The notes: generated by a model from the letters alone, not told the origin. A stretch of 55,116 nt of DNA from Acaryochloris sp. IP29b_bin.176 (GCA_028285315.1 JANQPU010000309.1:1-55116); one strand, 5' to 3'; shown: positions 35,875 through 45,434, counted from the stretch's first letter. Numbers and translations are program-made.

Positions 35875-36858
35875 ATGCCTGCTGCGGATTATAAAGACTA
35901 CTACCAAATTCTTGGGGTGAGTAAGTCTTCTAGTGAAGCAGAAATCAAGCGGGTCTTTCGTAAACTTGCCCGAAAATATCATCCTGATATGAATCCTGGC
36001 GACAACGCAGCCGAAGCTAAATTTAAGGAAATCAACGAAGCCTACGAGGTCCTGTCAGATCCAGATAAACGCCGAAAGTACGATCAGTTTGGCCAATATT
36101 GGAATCAGACTGGTGGACAGGCTGGTGGATTCGACTTTGACTTTGGACAATATGGGAGTTTCGACGACTTTATCAATGAGCTGTTGGGTCGGTTTTCAGG
36201 CGGGTTTGGGACAGGACCTGCAACGACGAATACCCAAAACTATTCTTACCGGACCAGTACCTCTAGCTCCCCTGGATTTGGATTTCAAGATTTTGCAGGT
36301 TTCAATACCCCTGGTATCTCTGCCGATGCAGAGGCGGAATTAAGATTGACCTTTTCTGAAGCATTAGCAGGGGTGGAAAAGCGATTGACGATTGGTGGAG
36401 CCGAAACCATTACCGTTCGGATTCCACCTGGAGCCAAGCCAGACAGCCGCATTCGGGTCAAAGGGAAAGGGCAAATGAACCCCCTCAATCAATCTAGAGG
36501 GGATCTCTATCTCAAAGTCAAGCTAGATCCACATCCCTTTTTCAAATTTGACAAGGAGAATATCCTGTGCACTCTCCCAGTTGCTCCAGATGAAGCGGCC
36601 TTGGGAGCTAAGATTGATATTCCTACCCCGACTGGGTCGGTTAGTATGAATATTCCTGCGGGCATCAAATCTGGACAATCCCTGCGTTTGCGAGGTAAGG
36701 GATGGCCACGATCCAAAGGAGGTTCCAGCGATTTAGTGGTCAAGATTCAAATCATTCCCCCGCCAGATCTCAGTGCAGCAGAGAAAGAGTTATATGAGAG
36801 ACTGTCTAGTCTGCGTCGCTTTGATCCTCGTTCAAATCTACCGAATAGGTCTTGTTAA
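35875..36858 (+). CDS. DnaJ-type cochaperone (CbpA-like, no zinc finger)
   Basis: 327 residues. J domain (about 5-70) with KYHPDMNPGD carrying the HPD motif that stimulates DnaK. A Gly/Phe-rich linker (about 80-145) follows, then two substrate-binding beta domains (from EAELRLTFSEALAGVEK). There is no CxxCxGxG zinc module, so this is a class B protein rather than DnaJ itself. It is 90 bases upstream of ycf39 and might share its transcript. No heat-shock operator was seen. Confidence 0.93.
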   Translation: MPAADYKDYYQILGVSKSSSEAEIKRVFRKLARKYHPDMNPGDNAAEAKFKEINEAYEVLSDPDKRRKYDQFGQYWNQTGGQAGGFDFDFGQYGSFDDFINELLGRFSGGFGTGPATTNTQNYSYRTSTSSSPGFGFQDFAGFNTPGISADAEAELRLTFSEALAGVEKRLTIGGAETITVRIPPGAKPDSRIRVKGKGQMNPLNQSRGDLYLKVKLDPHPFFKFDKENILCTLPVAPDEAALGAKIDIPTPTGSVSMNIPAGIKSGQSLRLRGKGWPRSKGGSSDLVVKIQIIPPPDLSAAEKELYERLSSLRRFDPRSNLPNRSC

Positions 36859-36948
36859 TCAGTAGAGAGATCTCTTGATTCAACCCATGAAGATCTCAAC
36901 TTTCTGATAAAATATTACAAAAGTTAAGATTTGTAATTTTAAGACCTC

Positions 36949-37929
36949 ATGAATCTATTAATTGTCGGTGCTACTGGAACACTTGGCAGGCAAATCGCCC
37001 GTCGCGCCTTAGATGAGGGACATGAGGTTACCTGTTTGGTTCGCGCCCCCCGTGCTGCCACCTTTCTGAGAGAATGGGGAGCCTCCCTTGTTAAAGGTGA
37101 TTTACGAGAGCCTGAAACCCTGAAGCTTGCCATGGAAGGTAATACCGCTGTCATTGATGCAGCGACGGTTCGAGCCACGGATTCCATTGGGATTCGGGAC
37201 GTAGATTGGGATGGCAAGGTAGCGTTAATTAAAGCGGCAAAGGCAGCGGGTATCCAGCGCTTCATCTTCTTCTCGATTCTGGGGGCAGAGAATTATCCAA
37301 ATGTACCCTTGATGGATATTAAGCACTGCACTGAGCTATTTATTAAAGAATCCGGTCTGAATTACACAATTTTAAGACCCTGCGGTTTTTTTCAGGGATT
37401 AATTGGCCAGTATGCCATCCCGATTCTAGAGGAGCAGTCTGTTTGGGTTATGAATGAGGCGACCTCAACGGCATATATGGATACTCAAGACATCGCTAAA
37501 TTTGCTGTGAATGCGCTCTCTCATCCTGAAACGGAAAACAAAACCTTCGATTTAGCTGGACCTAAAGACTGGTCCCCTGAGCAAATTGTCGAACTTTGCG
37601 AGAACATCGCCAATCAGCCTGCGAAAGTCACACGGATGCCCATTGGCTTATTGCGGAGCGGGCAAAAAATAGCTCGCTTTTTCCAGTGGAGTTGGAATAT
37701 TGCGGATCGATTGGCCTTTAGTGAGGTCATCACATCTCAGTCTCCCATCACAGTTCCGATGACAGAGACATGTAAGGCTTTTGGCGTTGATGAGACAGAA
37801 ATTTCTACTCTGGAAGCTTACATGCAAGAGTATTTTGATCGTATTCTCAAAAAACTCAAGCAACTCGACTACGAAAAGAACCAAAAACAGTCCCGCAAAC
37901 GGAGCCCTTTCAAAACCCCCAGTTCATAA
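36949..37929 (+). CDS. ycf39: Ycf39-type NAD(P)-binding photosystem II assembly factor
   Basis: 326 residues, atypical short-chain reductase of the NmrA type. The dinucleotide fold starts at the N-terminus with MNLLIVGATGTLGRQIARRAL. Later IQRFIFFSILGAENYPNVPLMDIKHCTE and NYTILRPCGFFQGLIGQYAIPILE are typical of Ycf39. Known: Ycf39 works with high-light-inducible proteins and chlorophyll synthase during early photosystem II assembly. A basic C-terminal tail (KNQKQSRKRSPFK) is present. NAD kinase follows after 20 bases, so cotranscription is likely. Confidence 0.94.
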   Translation: MNLLIVGATGTLGRQIARRALDEGHEVTCLVRAPRAATFLREWGASLVKGDLREPETLKLAMEGNTAVIDAATVRATDSIGIRDVDWDGKVALIKAAKAAGIQRFIFFSILGAENYPNVPLMDIKHCTELFIKESGLNYTILRPCGFFQGLIGQYAIPILEEQSVWVMNEATSTAYMDTQDIAKFAVNALSHPETENKTFDLAGPKDWSPEQIVELCENIANQPAKVTRMPIGLLRSGQKIARFFQWSWNIADRLAFSEVITSQSPITVPMTETCKAFGVDETEISTLEAYMQEYFDRILKKLKQLDYEKNQKQSRKRSPFKTPSS

Positions 37930-37949
37930 CGATAGGTTGAGCTTTGAGC

Positions 37950-38867
37950 GTGGCGAAAGCTGGCATTATCTATAACGATCTCAAGCCGTTCGCTTGCCGA
38001 ATTGCAACTGAACTCAAAGATAAGTTGCAAGCCTGTGGTTGGCAAGTCTGCATGGCTACGGGAATTGGTGGCATTCTGGGGTATTCCCGACCTGGCAATC
38101 CAGTGTGCTTCTCTGCAATTGATGAATTAGTTCCTGCGGGATTTGACGAGGAGGTCAAATTTGCCATCGTTTTAGGTGGAGATGGCACAGTGCTGTCTGC
38201 TTGTCGACAGCTCGCCCCGTGCAGCATTCCAATGCTGACTGTAAATACCGGGCATATGGGGTTTTTGACGGAAACCTATGTCAATCAATTAGAAGAAGTT
38301 TTTGATCTACTGGTACAAGGTGAATTTTCCGTAGAAGAGCGAGCCACCCTAACGGTGCAGGTCATCAGTGATGACAAGGTCCTATGGGAAGCCTTATCTC
38401 TGAATGAGATGTTATTGCATAAGGAACCCCTGACAGGGATGTGCCACTTTGAGATTAAAGTAGGCGAACATGCGGTCGTTGACATTGCTGCGGATGGGTT
38501 ACTGGTCTCTACCCCAACGGGCTCAACGGCCTACGCCTTGGCTGCGGGAGGGCCTGTTATTGCGCCTGGCGTTCCAGTCATGCAGCTGATCCCGATTTGC
38601 CCTCACTCTCTTGCATCCAGAGCTTTAGTGTTTGCAGATACCGAACCTTTGGAGGTTTTTCCTGCTAATCAACAACAACTTGTGTTGGCGGTGGATGGCA
38701 ATGCAGGGTGCTACATTGCACCTGGCGATCGTGTCCGTGTCCTAAAATCGCCCTATGCGGCCCGCTTTATTCGACTGGGATCTCCAGAATTCTTTAAAAT
38801 CCTACGTGAAAAACTGGGTTGGGGCTTACCCCATATTGCTAAGCCAACATCTGTAGAACTGCCTTGA
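37950..38867 (+). CDS. nadK: NAD kinase
   Basis: 305 residues from a GTG start ([13 protein letters not shown]); a TTG six bases earlier is also open. It phosphorylates NAD to NADP. Hallmarks: [17 protein letters not shown] (GGDG motif), [31 protein letters not shown] and [14 protein letters not shown]. Many cyanobacteria have two NAD kinases; which of them this is cannot be told. Its end lies four bases from the convergent zinc-ribbon gene. Confidence 0.95.
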   Translation: MAKAGIIYNDLKPFACRIATELKDKLQACGWQVCMATGIGGILGYSRPGNPVCFSAIDELVPAGFDEEVKFAIVLGGDGTVLSACRQLAPCSIPMLTVNTGHMGFLTETYVNQLEEVFDLLVQGEFSVEERATLTVQVISDDKVLWEALSLNEMLLHKEPLTGMCHFEIKVGEHAVVDIAADGLLVSTPTGSTAYALAAGGPVIAPGVPVMQLIPICPHSLASRALVFADTEPLEVFPANQQQLVLAVDGNAGCYIAPGDRVRVLKSPYAARFIRLGSPEFFKILREKLGWGLPHIAKPTSVELP

Positions 38868-38871
38868 TGGC

Positions 38872-39066
38872 CTATGATGAGCAGCTATTGAGCTGATGCA
38901 TGTAGAGTCCAGGTGCGTAGGCTTCAACCACCTCACCTGTAGTGGCATCAGTGACCATCAAATAATCACATTCTAAACACTGAGTTCGAGTTAAATTTTC
39001 AATATAGTGACGCTCTCCATGCTGACTCCCACAGTTAGGGCAGCGAATTTTGTCTATGCGGCTCAT
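38872..39066 (-). CDS. small zinc-ribbon protein
   Basis: 64 residues with two CxxC pairs, CPNC (9-12) and CLEC (30-33), spaced to bind one zinc ion. The rest (EVVEAYAPGLYMHQLNSCSS) has no known motif. Similar short cyanobacterial proteins are annotated as hypothetical and sometimes mislabelled as PriA-like. It probably aids a nucleic acid or protein complex, but the role is unknown. It ends tail-to-tail with nadK. The 591 bases upstream are non-coding and structured. Confidence 0.82.
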   Translation of the reverse strand: MSRIDKIRCPNCGSQHGERHYIENLTRTQCLECDYLMVTDATTGEVVEAYAPGLYMHQLNSCSS

Positions 39067-39657
39067 GGCTATATACCTTTTATTAATGAGGGAAGTAAGT
39101 GACTCAGTGGCAGAAGCTAAAAAAATAATTAAAAAATGTGTTTAAATACTAAGCTCAATGCTGTTCCCTAGCCTTTGATCCCCACAGTTATAGCATCAAC
39201 TCATTGAATGTGAGGGTCTTTTTTAATGATTTTTTAGATTTGATCCCCGTTAAAGAAAACCATTTGCTTCAGGGAAGACTAATGTGGAGAGATTGATCTT
39301 AAATTAGCGGGGATCACTTAAAAAAGACTTTTACTAGCTTGCTAACAGGATGCCTGATCTGTCAACGCAGTCGAAGCCGCTTTAAAAAAGGAAGTGAAAT
39401 TTTTGTCAGAACCACCCAAAAACATTTTCATGAAAATAGGTGGTTAAAATAATTTCTTGCCTTCACAAAAAATAAGGCTCTATCCTTATTTCAGGGAAGT
39501 GGGTAATTGCAGCAGGCTACAACGCTTACAGAATCTTTATTTGATCTAGATGCACTTTCAGGACTAGAAGCCTTTACTCACAAAGGTTTGAGACTCTATT
39601 AGGCTAATCACTCCCTGAAACGCATATTGAGCCAAAAACAAAGATAAGTCTACTGGC
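39067..39657. other. 591-base non-coding region rich in hairpins; candidate structured RNA
   Basis: No coding region is supported. Elements: TTTGATCCCC twice (39174-39183 and 39239-39248); a stem TGATCCCCGTTAA (39241-39253) pairing with TTAGCGGGGATCA (39304-39316, one wobble); AACCACC (39410-39416) with GGTGGTT (39439-39445) around an inner ATTTTCATGAAAAT; AAATAAGG (39470-39477) with CCTTATTT (39484-39491); and CCTTT/AAAGG near 39570-39586. The first GATCCCC copy could compete for the same pairing partner. Such density suggests one or more small RNAs or a mobile-element remnant. I do not recognise a known RNA family. Confidence 0.4.
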
Positions 39658-41538
39658 TTAAGCAGGATGAAAATAATCATAGATTTTCTGAGCGAGTTGG
39701 GGACCAATGGTCGGGACAGATCTCAACTGCTCTGGGTTGGCTTCTCGGATGTAGTCAATAGACCGAAAGGCTGCGAGTAGTTCTTTCTGGCGATGATGGC
39801 CTAATCCTGGAATATCATCTAGCCGCGAACGGCGCATTCGATCCAACCGTTTCTTGCGGTGGAAACTAATGGCAAATCGATGGGCTTCATCTCGTAAGCG
39901 CCTAATCAGTTGGATCCCTGGTTGTTCAGGGTCCGTCGGTAAAGGTTGACTCTCACCAGGTTGAAAAATCTCCTCTCGTTGCTTCGCCAAGCTAATAATG
40001 TGTAAGTCTTCAACAACCTCTACTTCAGCCAGAGAACTGATGACGGCTGATAATTGCCCTTTGCCTCCATCAATAACAACAAGGTCTGGCCAGTCAGATG
40101 AGCCTTGACGAGGCTGTTCTGGGGACTCATGATACTGGCGAAAGCGTCGATATAAGACCTCTGCGAGGCTAGCAAAATCATCGGAGTGGCCCGATCTAAC
40201 ATTGGGATTGCGAATTTTGTAGCGTCGATAATGTTGCTTAGCCGGCAGACCGTCGATAAATACAGCTCTAGAGGCGACGGCATCAGATCCTTGGATATGG
40301 GAGATGTCATAGCATTCTATGCGATGGGGAAGATCCGGGAGATCTAAGAGATTGGCCAGGTCTTGGAGGGAGTTGAGGGTGTGATCGCGGCTCTTTTGAG
40401 TCCGAGCGAGTTCATACTGGGCATTGCGTTCTACCATTTCGATCAGTTCAGCCTTGACCTGACGTTGGGGACAGACGATACTGACTTTTCGTCCCTTACA
40501 CTGGCTGAGATAGCTGGCTAGTAACTCTGTTTCTGGTAACTCTGTTTGCACCAAAACTTCTAAGGGGAGTTCCACGGGATCTGCGCTACCATAATGGGCT
40601 TCGAGGACATGCTGCAAAATCATGCCAAGGGAGCCAGATTGGGCATCCGCCATAAACCCTAAACGACCGACTAAGCGTCCTGACCGGATCTGGAAAAGCT
40701 GGACACAGGCAACCTGGTCGTCAGCTGCGAGTGCGATCGCATCTCGTGATACCGTGTCATCCGGTAAGGCAACTTTTTGATCAACGCCTAATCCCTGCAA
40801 TCCCTTAATCTGATCACGCAGCCGAGCTGCCAGCTCAAAATTCAGATCCTCGGCGGCCTGTTCCATTTGCTGCGACAAGGTGTTGATGAGTTCGCTGGTG
40901 CGCCCCTGAAAAATCATCACGACTTTTTGCAGGATCTGGCGATAGGCTTCTGGTGTAATCAGGGCTTGGCAAACACCAGGACAGCGGCCAATTTCATAGT
41001 TCAGGCAGGGACGATCTTTGAACAGGGGCTTCCGCCTTTGCCGCAGTGGAAAGAGGCGCTTGACCAAGCGGAGGGTCTGGCGTAACTGCCAGACATCAAC
41101 GTAGGGACCGTAGTATTTATCTTGGGCATTCCCCAATCGTCGTTTGCGAGTGATAAAGATTCGGGGATAAGTTTGAGACCAGGTCACGCAAAGGTAAGGG
41201 TACTTCTTATCATCTTTGAGAAGCACATTAAAGTGAGGCTGATGCTGTTTAATCAGATTGGCTTCTAAAGCTAATGCCTCTGCTTCTGTGTCTGTAACAA
41301 TAAATTCGATATCCGCGACTTGGTGAACCATCAGCTCAATGCGGGGCGGATGATCTTGAATTTGTCGAAAATAGGAGCGGACGCGATTTCTTAGCTTTTT
41401 GGATTTGCCAATATACAAGATGTCATCATTGACATCTCGCATAAAATACACCCCCGGCTCGGGCGGGATCTCTCGGAGTCTGGCTTCTAAGCGATCACGA
41501 TCTTTGAGCAGAGTGGTTGTCGAAACGGCATCGGTCAC
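39658..41538 (-). CDS. uvrC: excinuclease ABC subunit C
   Basis: 626 residues, normal length. It makes both cuts around a lesion in nucleotide excision repair with UvrA and UvrB. Order: GIY-YIG nuclease at the N-terminus (GVYFMRD at 29, YIGKS at 42), a Cys-rich stretch ([16 protein letters not shown] near 180), UvrB-contact helix ([16 protein letters not shown]), RNase H-like second nuclease ([29 protein letters not shown]), and helix-hairpin-helix repeats at the end ([16 protein letters not shown]). It lies 105 bases downstream of glgA. Confidence 0.97.
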   Translation of the reverse strand: MTDAVSTTTLLKDRDRLEARLREIPPEPGVYFMRDVNDDILYIGKSKKLRNRVRSYFRQIQDHPPRIELMVHQVADIEFIVTDTEAEALALEANLIKQHQPHFNVLLKDDKKYPYLCVTWSQTYPRIFITRKRRLGNAQDKYYGPYVDVWQLRQTLRLVKRLFPLRQRRKPLFKDRPCLNYEIGRCPGVCQALITPEAYRQILQKVVMIFQGRTSELINTLSQQMEQAAEDLNFELAARLRDQIKGLQGLGVDQKVALPDDTVSRDAIALAADDQVACVQLFQIRSGRLVGRLGFMADAQSGSLGMILQHVLEAHYGSADPVELPLEVLVQTELPETELLASYLSQCKGRKVSIVCPQRQVKAELIEMVERNAQYELARTQKSRDHTLNSLQDLANLLDLPDLPHRIECYDISHIQGSDAVASRAVFIDGLPAKQHYRRYKIRNPNVRSGHSDDFASLAEVLYRRFRQYHESPEQPRQGSSDWPDLVVIDGGKGQLSAVISSLAEVEVVEDLHIISLAKQREEIFQPGESQPLPTDPEQPGIQLIRRLRDEAHRFAISFHRKKRLDRMRRSRLDDIPGLGHHRQKELLAAFRSIDYIREANPEQLRSVPTIGPQLAQKIYDYFHPA

Positions 41539-41643
41539 GGTTATGCATCACTATCTATAAAGCGATTCACCTATAAATCGTAAAGCTTATCCTAACCTCA
41601 TGGGATTAGGAGCTGAGCTTTGCAATTGATGCTATGGAGCTGG

Positions 41644-43116
41644 TTAACAGCGAACCATTTCATAGACACCTTGATATTGCTCTCCCGGATGGTTCCAGGA
41701 ATAGTCATAGGCCATCCCCTGCATCACTAGCTTTTGAAACTCTTTTGGATAATCTGTCCATAGACCAATGGCTCGATTCATCGCTGACTCTAGAGCATGG
41801 TTATCGGTCTGATAAAAGACATAGCCATTGCGTTCTTCAGGCGTCTTTTCTGGATCGTAATCGCGATCAAAGACGGTGTTCACTAGACCACCCACCCCAC
41901 GCACAATGGGAACCGTGCCATACTGTAGACCAATCACCTGAGTTAAGCCGCAGGGCTCATAATTACTGGGCACCACAATCATATCTGCCCCAGCATAAAT
42001 GAGATGGGCCAGTTCTTCGTTAAAGCCCAGTTCGAGATGACAATCTGGGTTGGAGTTGAGAAAATGCTTCTCATGCCAGAACCAAGAGTTAATCCCAGGT
42101 TCAGTGGCAGATCCCAAGAGAACGAATTGGGCATTTTGATTGAGGGCATGGTAGATGGCATGGTGCACCAAATGCATCCCTTTCTGTTCGTCCAATCGGC
42201 CAATAAAGGCAACAAGGGGCCGATCGATATCTCGTAGCAATAACCGCTCTCGTAGGGCTTTTTTATTCAGGGCTTTGCCGCTTAAATCATTGATGGAATA
42301 GGGATGAGGGATATAGTCATCTTTTTCTGGGTTCCAGACATTGTAGTCGATGCCGTTGAGGATACCGCCAAACTTATCCTGGTGGATTTCTAGGGTATGT
42401 CCTAGCCCATATCCTACATTTTCGTAACGGGCCTCCCAGGCATGGTGGGGAGATACGGTATTCACATAATTGGCATAAACAATCCCACCTTTCATCAGGT
42501 TGAGGGCAAAGGGATTGAAATTGTCTAGCAGGCGATCGTAGTGGAAGTAGTGGGATTCTCGATTGAGCCCCGTTGCCCATAGAACATGGGCTCCTGCAAT
42601 TCCCTGATGCTTAAAGTTATGGATGGTGTAAACCACGCGCTGGCGACCCATCCCATGATATTGATACATCTCGTAGAGCAGGACGGGCACCAATCCGGTT
42701 TGCCAATCATGGCAGTGGATAATATCGGGTCGCTTATTGGATCTGAGCAGGAACTCCAGGGCCGCCTTACTAAAGAAGGCAAAGCGCATATGGTCATCCG
42801 TCGCGCCGTAGTAATGACCGCGATTGAAGAAATTATCGCCAGAGTTGGGTTGAATGAAGAAGCATAGTTGGCCATGAACCCAACCACAAAAGACATTGCA
42901 ATGAATGGCTCCGCCATACCAAGGAACAGACAAGTCTCGATAGGCTTCGTGGAGGCCCCAAACATGGTCGTAGCGCATGCAATCGTACATTGGCAAGATG
43001 AGTTCAACGCAATGGCCTCGAACTTCAAGTTCTCGACTCAGACCATAAACGACATCTCCGAGCCCACCGGCCTTGATGACCGGGGCGCATTCAGAGGCAA
43101 TCTGGACAATGTACAC
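41644..43116 (-). CDS. glgA: glycogen synthase, GlgA2 type
   Basis: 490 residues, GT5 glycosyltransferase that extends alpha-1,4-glucan from ADP-glucose. The ADP-glucose site is KAGGLGDVVYGLSREL with Lys15. VAFIGRLDEQKGMHLV and VPSNYEPCGLTQVIGLQYGTVPIVRGVGGL are the C-terminal donor motifs. The N-terminus MYIVQIASECAPVIKAGGLGD fits what I recall as the cyanobacterial GlgA2 branch rather than GlgA1, which starts closer to MRILFVAAEAAP. No other glycogen gene adjoins it. Confidence 0.95.
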   Translation of the reverse strand: MYIVQIASECAPVIKAGGLGDVVYGLSRELEVRGHCVELILPMYDCMRYDHVWGLHEAYRDLSVPWYGGAIHCNVFCGWVHGQLCFFIQPNSGDNFFNRGHYYGATDDHMRFAFFSKAALEFLLRSNKRPDIIHCHDWQTGLVPVLLYEMYQYHGMGRQRVVYTIHNFKHQGIAGAHVLWATGLNRESHYFHYDRLLDNFNPFALNLMKGGIVYANYVNTVSPHHAWEARYENVGYGLGHTLEIHQDKFGGILNGIDYNVWNPEKDDYIPHPYSINDLSGKALNKKALRERLLLRDIDRPLVAFIGRLDEQKGMHLVHHAIYHALNQNAQFVLLGSATEPGINSWFWHEKHFLNSNPDCHLELGFNEELAHLIYAGADMIVVPSNYEPCGLTQVIGLQYGTVPIVRGVGGLVNTVFDRDYDPEKTPEERNGYVFYQTDNHALESAMNRAIGLWTDYPKEFQKLVMQGMAYDYSWNHPGEQYQGVYEMVRC

Positions 43117-43579
43117 GGCCGCTCCTTAAATTCAATAATTTGTTGAAAGAGAATATAAATAAAAGCTTAATTTACAAAAGTATATATTTATATTGCTCCC
43201 AAATTAGTGGGAATCGCAAGATCCGCCTGTACTCATTTGACTAGAATTGGCTGGTTTTGTTGTCTACACTTCCAGTCTGTTTCAGCACAACTACCAAAGT
43301 CCATCACGATAGGCGAATGTGAGACAGAATCTTAGAACGCAGGTATTAAACCCGGTTGCAGTACTGCTGCCAGTACCACAATAGATGTCCCCTTGCCGCC
43401 TCAATGTGAACTTTTATGGACAGAGGCGATGAAGTTTATTGACAAGTGGTTTAGTAAATCTTCATACAAAGATTCACGATGCACCTTTGATACAGTATCT
43501 TTCTACAAGGCACTGTTATTGCACTCATAAACATTCAGTTCAGACTGAATATTATTTTTAGGGTTAAGGAGCATACAAA
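43117..43579. promoter_or_regulatory. 463-base divergent region between glgA and psaK
   Basis: Carries the promoters of both genes. Upstream of psaK a TTGACA lies at 43439-43444 with a weak TCATAC 17 bases later. No clear pair of HLR1 (RpaB) sites was identified; only one TTTACA is present near glgA. A hairpin ATTCAGT/ACTGAAT occurs at 43533-43550, and AAGGAG at 43566-43571 serves psaK. Confidence 0.4.
43533..43550 (+). promoter_or_regulatory. 7-base hairpin in the psaK leader
   Basis: ATTCAGT (43533-43539) and ACTGAAT (43544-43550) form a perfect stem with a four-base loop, followed by ATTATTTTTA. It sits 29 bases before the psaK start. It could slow transcription or protect the mRNA; it is too short for a strong terminator. 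Confidence 0.4.
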
Positions 43580-43840
43580 TTGTTCACACCAACTTTTCTT
43601 ATGGTTGCCGTCCGCGCGGTTAATTGGAGCCCCACAGTCGGTGTTGTGATGATTGCAGCCAATATTCTGGCCATTGCGATCGCAAAATACAGCATTCAAT
43701 ATCCCAATGTTGGCCCCAGCATGCCAGCATCCAATTTATTTGGTGGGTTCAGCCTCACATCTGTGCTTGGGACCCAAGTATTTGGCCATGTCTTAGGCGC
43801 AGGAGCCGTTTTAGGACTCACCTATTTGGGCGTTCTTTAG
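43580..43840 (+). CDS. psaK: photosystem I subunit PsaK
   Basis: 86 residues with two membrane helices (about 16-36 and 58-84). Sequence MFTPTFLMVAVRAVNWSPTVGVVMIAANILAIAIAKYSIQYPN is typical; a conserved loop SMPASNLFGGFS joins the helices, and GHVLGAGAVLGL ends the protein. The start is TTG at 43580, chosen because AAGGAG lies eight bases upstream and the protein then begins as other PsaK do. The subunit sits at the periphery of photosystem I and binds chlorophyll. A strong hairpin follows the gene. Confidence 0.95.
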   Translation: MFTPTFLMVAVRAVNWSPTVGVVMIAANILAIAIAKYSIQYPNVGPSMPASNLFGGFSLTSVLGTQVFGHVLGAGAVLGLTYLGVL

Positions 43841-43886
43841 TACTCTAGGACGATAGCCTAGGGAGTTCTCAACTAGATTGAGTGAA

Positions 43887-43926
43887 ACAGAAACAGTCAG
43901 AGAATCACGTCTCTGGCTGTTTCTGT
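43887..43926. terminator. bidirectional terminator between psaK and the TetR gene
   Basis: ACAGAAACAGTCAGAGA (43887-43903) pairs with TCTCTGGCTGTTTCTGT (43910-43926), one wobble pair, six-base loop. It stands between two genes that end towards each other and overlaps the stop of the TetR gene by one base. A classical T-run is missing. Confidence 0.7.
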
Positions 43927-44543
43927 CATGAGGGTTGCGTGAGGATGCCATTTAAAAAGATATCGGCCAGTGTTTCGGCCATTTCTTTCTGAAAGGCTGG
44001 CGAAGGATCCGTATCCATGAGCGTGTCTTGGCTAAATCCGGCAATCATGAACATTCCGAGAAAGATCCGAGCAACAACCTTGGGGTTGAGATCGCGATAG
44101 GTGCCTCGCTCAATTCCCGTTTGAATAAAGGCTTCCACTACGCTCGTCATTTTGGTGATGATTTCAGCTTGGATGCGATCGCGCAGCTCAGGATGAAACT
44201 GAGCCTCCATAAAACAAACTCGCATCAGGTCAGCCTGCTTGGGGAGGGTTAACATTCGTTCGCGCATCAGTTGGGCCACGGACCGATAGCTACCCATTTC
44301 ACTCAGATGAGTGAGTAAATCAGTGAGCATTTCACTCCAGCCTTGGGTCACCACTGCGACCAGAATAGTCTTTTTGCTCTCAAAATGCCGAAAAAGCGTC
44401 CCTTCGGCAATTCCCGCTGCTTCTGCAAGTTGACGAGTCGTGGTTTTTTCAAACCCTTGGCGGGCAAATAAACGCTGGGCTGCCGCCAAAATCCGATGAT
44501 TGAGGTCAGTTTGAGGAGCTGTGGGACGGGCAGAGAGTTGCAT
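43926..44543 (-). CDS. TetR/AcrR-family transcriptional regulator
   Basis: 205 residues. The N-terminal helix-turn-helix is clear: RILAAAQRLFARQGFEKTTTRQLAEAAGIAEGTLFRHFESKKTILVAVV (about residues 17-65). The C-terminal ligand domain gives no hint of the effector. TetR proteins usually repress a neighbouring gene and themselves. The divergent neighbour is the HTH/GrpE-like gene, and the 159-base spacer contains a 9-base tandem repeat. Confidence 0.93.
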   Translation of the reverse strand: MQLSARPTAPQTDLNHRILAAAQRLFARQGFEKTTTRQLAEAAGIAEGTLFRHFESKKTILVAVVTQGWSEMLTDLLTHLSEMGSYRSVAQLMRERMLTLPKQADLMRVCFMEAQFHPELRDRIQAEIITKMTSVVEAFIQTGIERGTYRDLNPKVVARIFLGMFMIAGFSQDTLMDTDPSPAFQKEMAETLADIFLNGILTQPS

Positions 44544-44621
44544 AATTCAGACCTGAAGGAACTGATTAGCCTATATTGTCCAATGTATTTCGCAGGACTG
44601 GCGGAAGCGTTGGTGTTTCTT

Positions 44622-44639
44622 TACGATACATACGATACA
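44622..44639. repeat. 9-base tandem direct repeat upstream of the HTH/GrpE-like gene
   Basis: TACGATACA occurs twice in contact (44622-44630, 44631-44639). It lies in the spacer between divergent regulator genes, about 60 bases before the ATG at 44703. A protein binding on one face of the helix is possible, as nine bases is close to one turn. Chance cannot be excluded. Confidence 0.7.
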
Positions 44640-44702
44640 TCTGAGAAAATTGTGTTCTCTATCTTTTAAAGTTGGGGAAGTTTGTTGGGCGAATGGTTGT
44701 TG

Positions 44703-45434
44703 ATGGAAGCGTTGTCTGATTACACCTCACAATTACAACTTTTGATGCAACAGGTGGGTTGTAAGAGTTTTGCGGCTCTCTCTAGAACATCAGGATTATC
44801 CCGAACACATATTTCCAGGGTTCGACAGGGACGCATCCTAGACTTACCGTTGAAAAAAGTACTGCAGCTTAGTCAGACCTTACAGGTTGAGTTAGATACT
44901 CTATTATCTCAACTTTCTTCAGAAACCTCCGTAAAATTACTGAGGCAAGAGTGTCCAAAATTATCTGAGTCGCAACACTCAGTGCATTCACGGGTAGAAT
45001 CTGACAGCTTCGATCCGCAATATCTTCAACTTCAACAGACTGTAGTGGCCCTAAAACAAGAGTGTCAGCATCAGCAGCAACAATTACAGACCCAGCCAGT
45101 GAACCTGAAGTTGGCACATCAAAAATCTACGGTTCAGGCTCTAGAGTCTCTGCTCATCCAATGGCCCACTGCGGCCTATGCTGCCCGTAAAAACCCTGAA
45201 GCCCCAGCGATAAAACTGCTACCTTTACTCCGTCCCCTTGAGCAGTTATTGGCCGCTTGGGGAGTGGTTCCTATCGGCGAAGTTGGCGCTGAGGTCGCCT
45301 ATAACCCTCAGTGGCACCAGGTGATGCCAGTAGCTGGGCAGGACCTGAAAGCAGGGGATCGAGCCAGAGTTCGCTACGTTGGCTATCGCCGGGATGAACA
45401 GCTCCTATACCGAGCAAAAGTGTCTCCTGTCTGA
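44703..45434 (+). CDS. XRE-type HTH protein with GrpE-like C-terminal domain
   Basis: 243 residues from the ATG at 44703; the frame is open to TTG at 44682. The N-terminal 65 residues form a Cro/C1-type helix-turn-helix (KSFAALSRTSGLSRTHISRVRQGRILDLPLKKVLQLSQTL). A Gln-rich coiled coil follows (about 105-135). The last 100 residues resemble the GrpE head: LLPLLRPLEQLLAAWGVVPIGEVGAEVAYNPQWHQ and later GDRARVRYVGYRRDEQLLYRAKVSPV. Thus a DNA-binding head may be linked to a nucleotide-exchange-like domain. The GrpE match is by pattern only. Regulation could involve the divergent TetR protein. Confidence 0.65.
   Translation: MEALSDYTSQLQLLMQQVGCKSFAALSRTSGLSRTHISRVRQGRILDLPLKKVLQLSQTLQVELDTLLSQLSSETSVKLLRQECPKLSESQHSVHSRVESDSFDPQYLQLQQTVVALKQECQHQQQQLQTQPVNLKLAHQKSTVQALESLLIQWPTAAYAARKNPEAPAIKLLPLLRPLEQLLAAWGVVPIGEVGAEVAYNPQWHQVMPVAGQDLKAGDRARVRYVGYRRDEQLLYRAKVSPV

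Noticed and set aside
39241-39316. Possible 6S RNA
   Set aside because: The closing stem spans only 76 bases, well short of the roughly 180 bases of cyanobacterial 6S RNA, and no central bubble could be drawn.
43117-43579. HLR1 (RpaB) sites upstream of psaK
   Set aside because: Two TTACA-type halves with correct spacing were not found; a single TTTACA is not enough.
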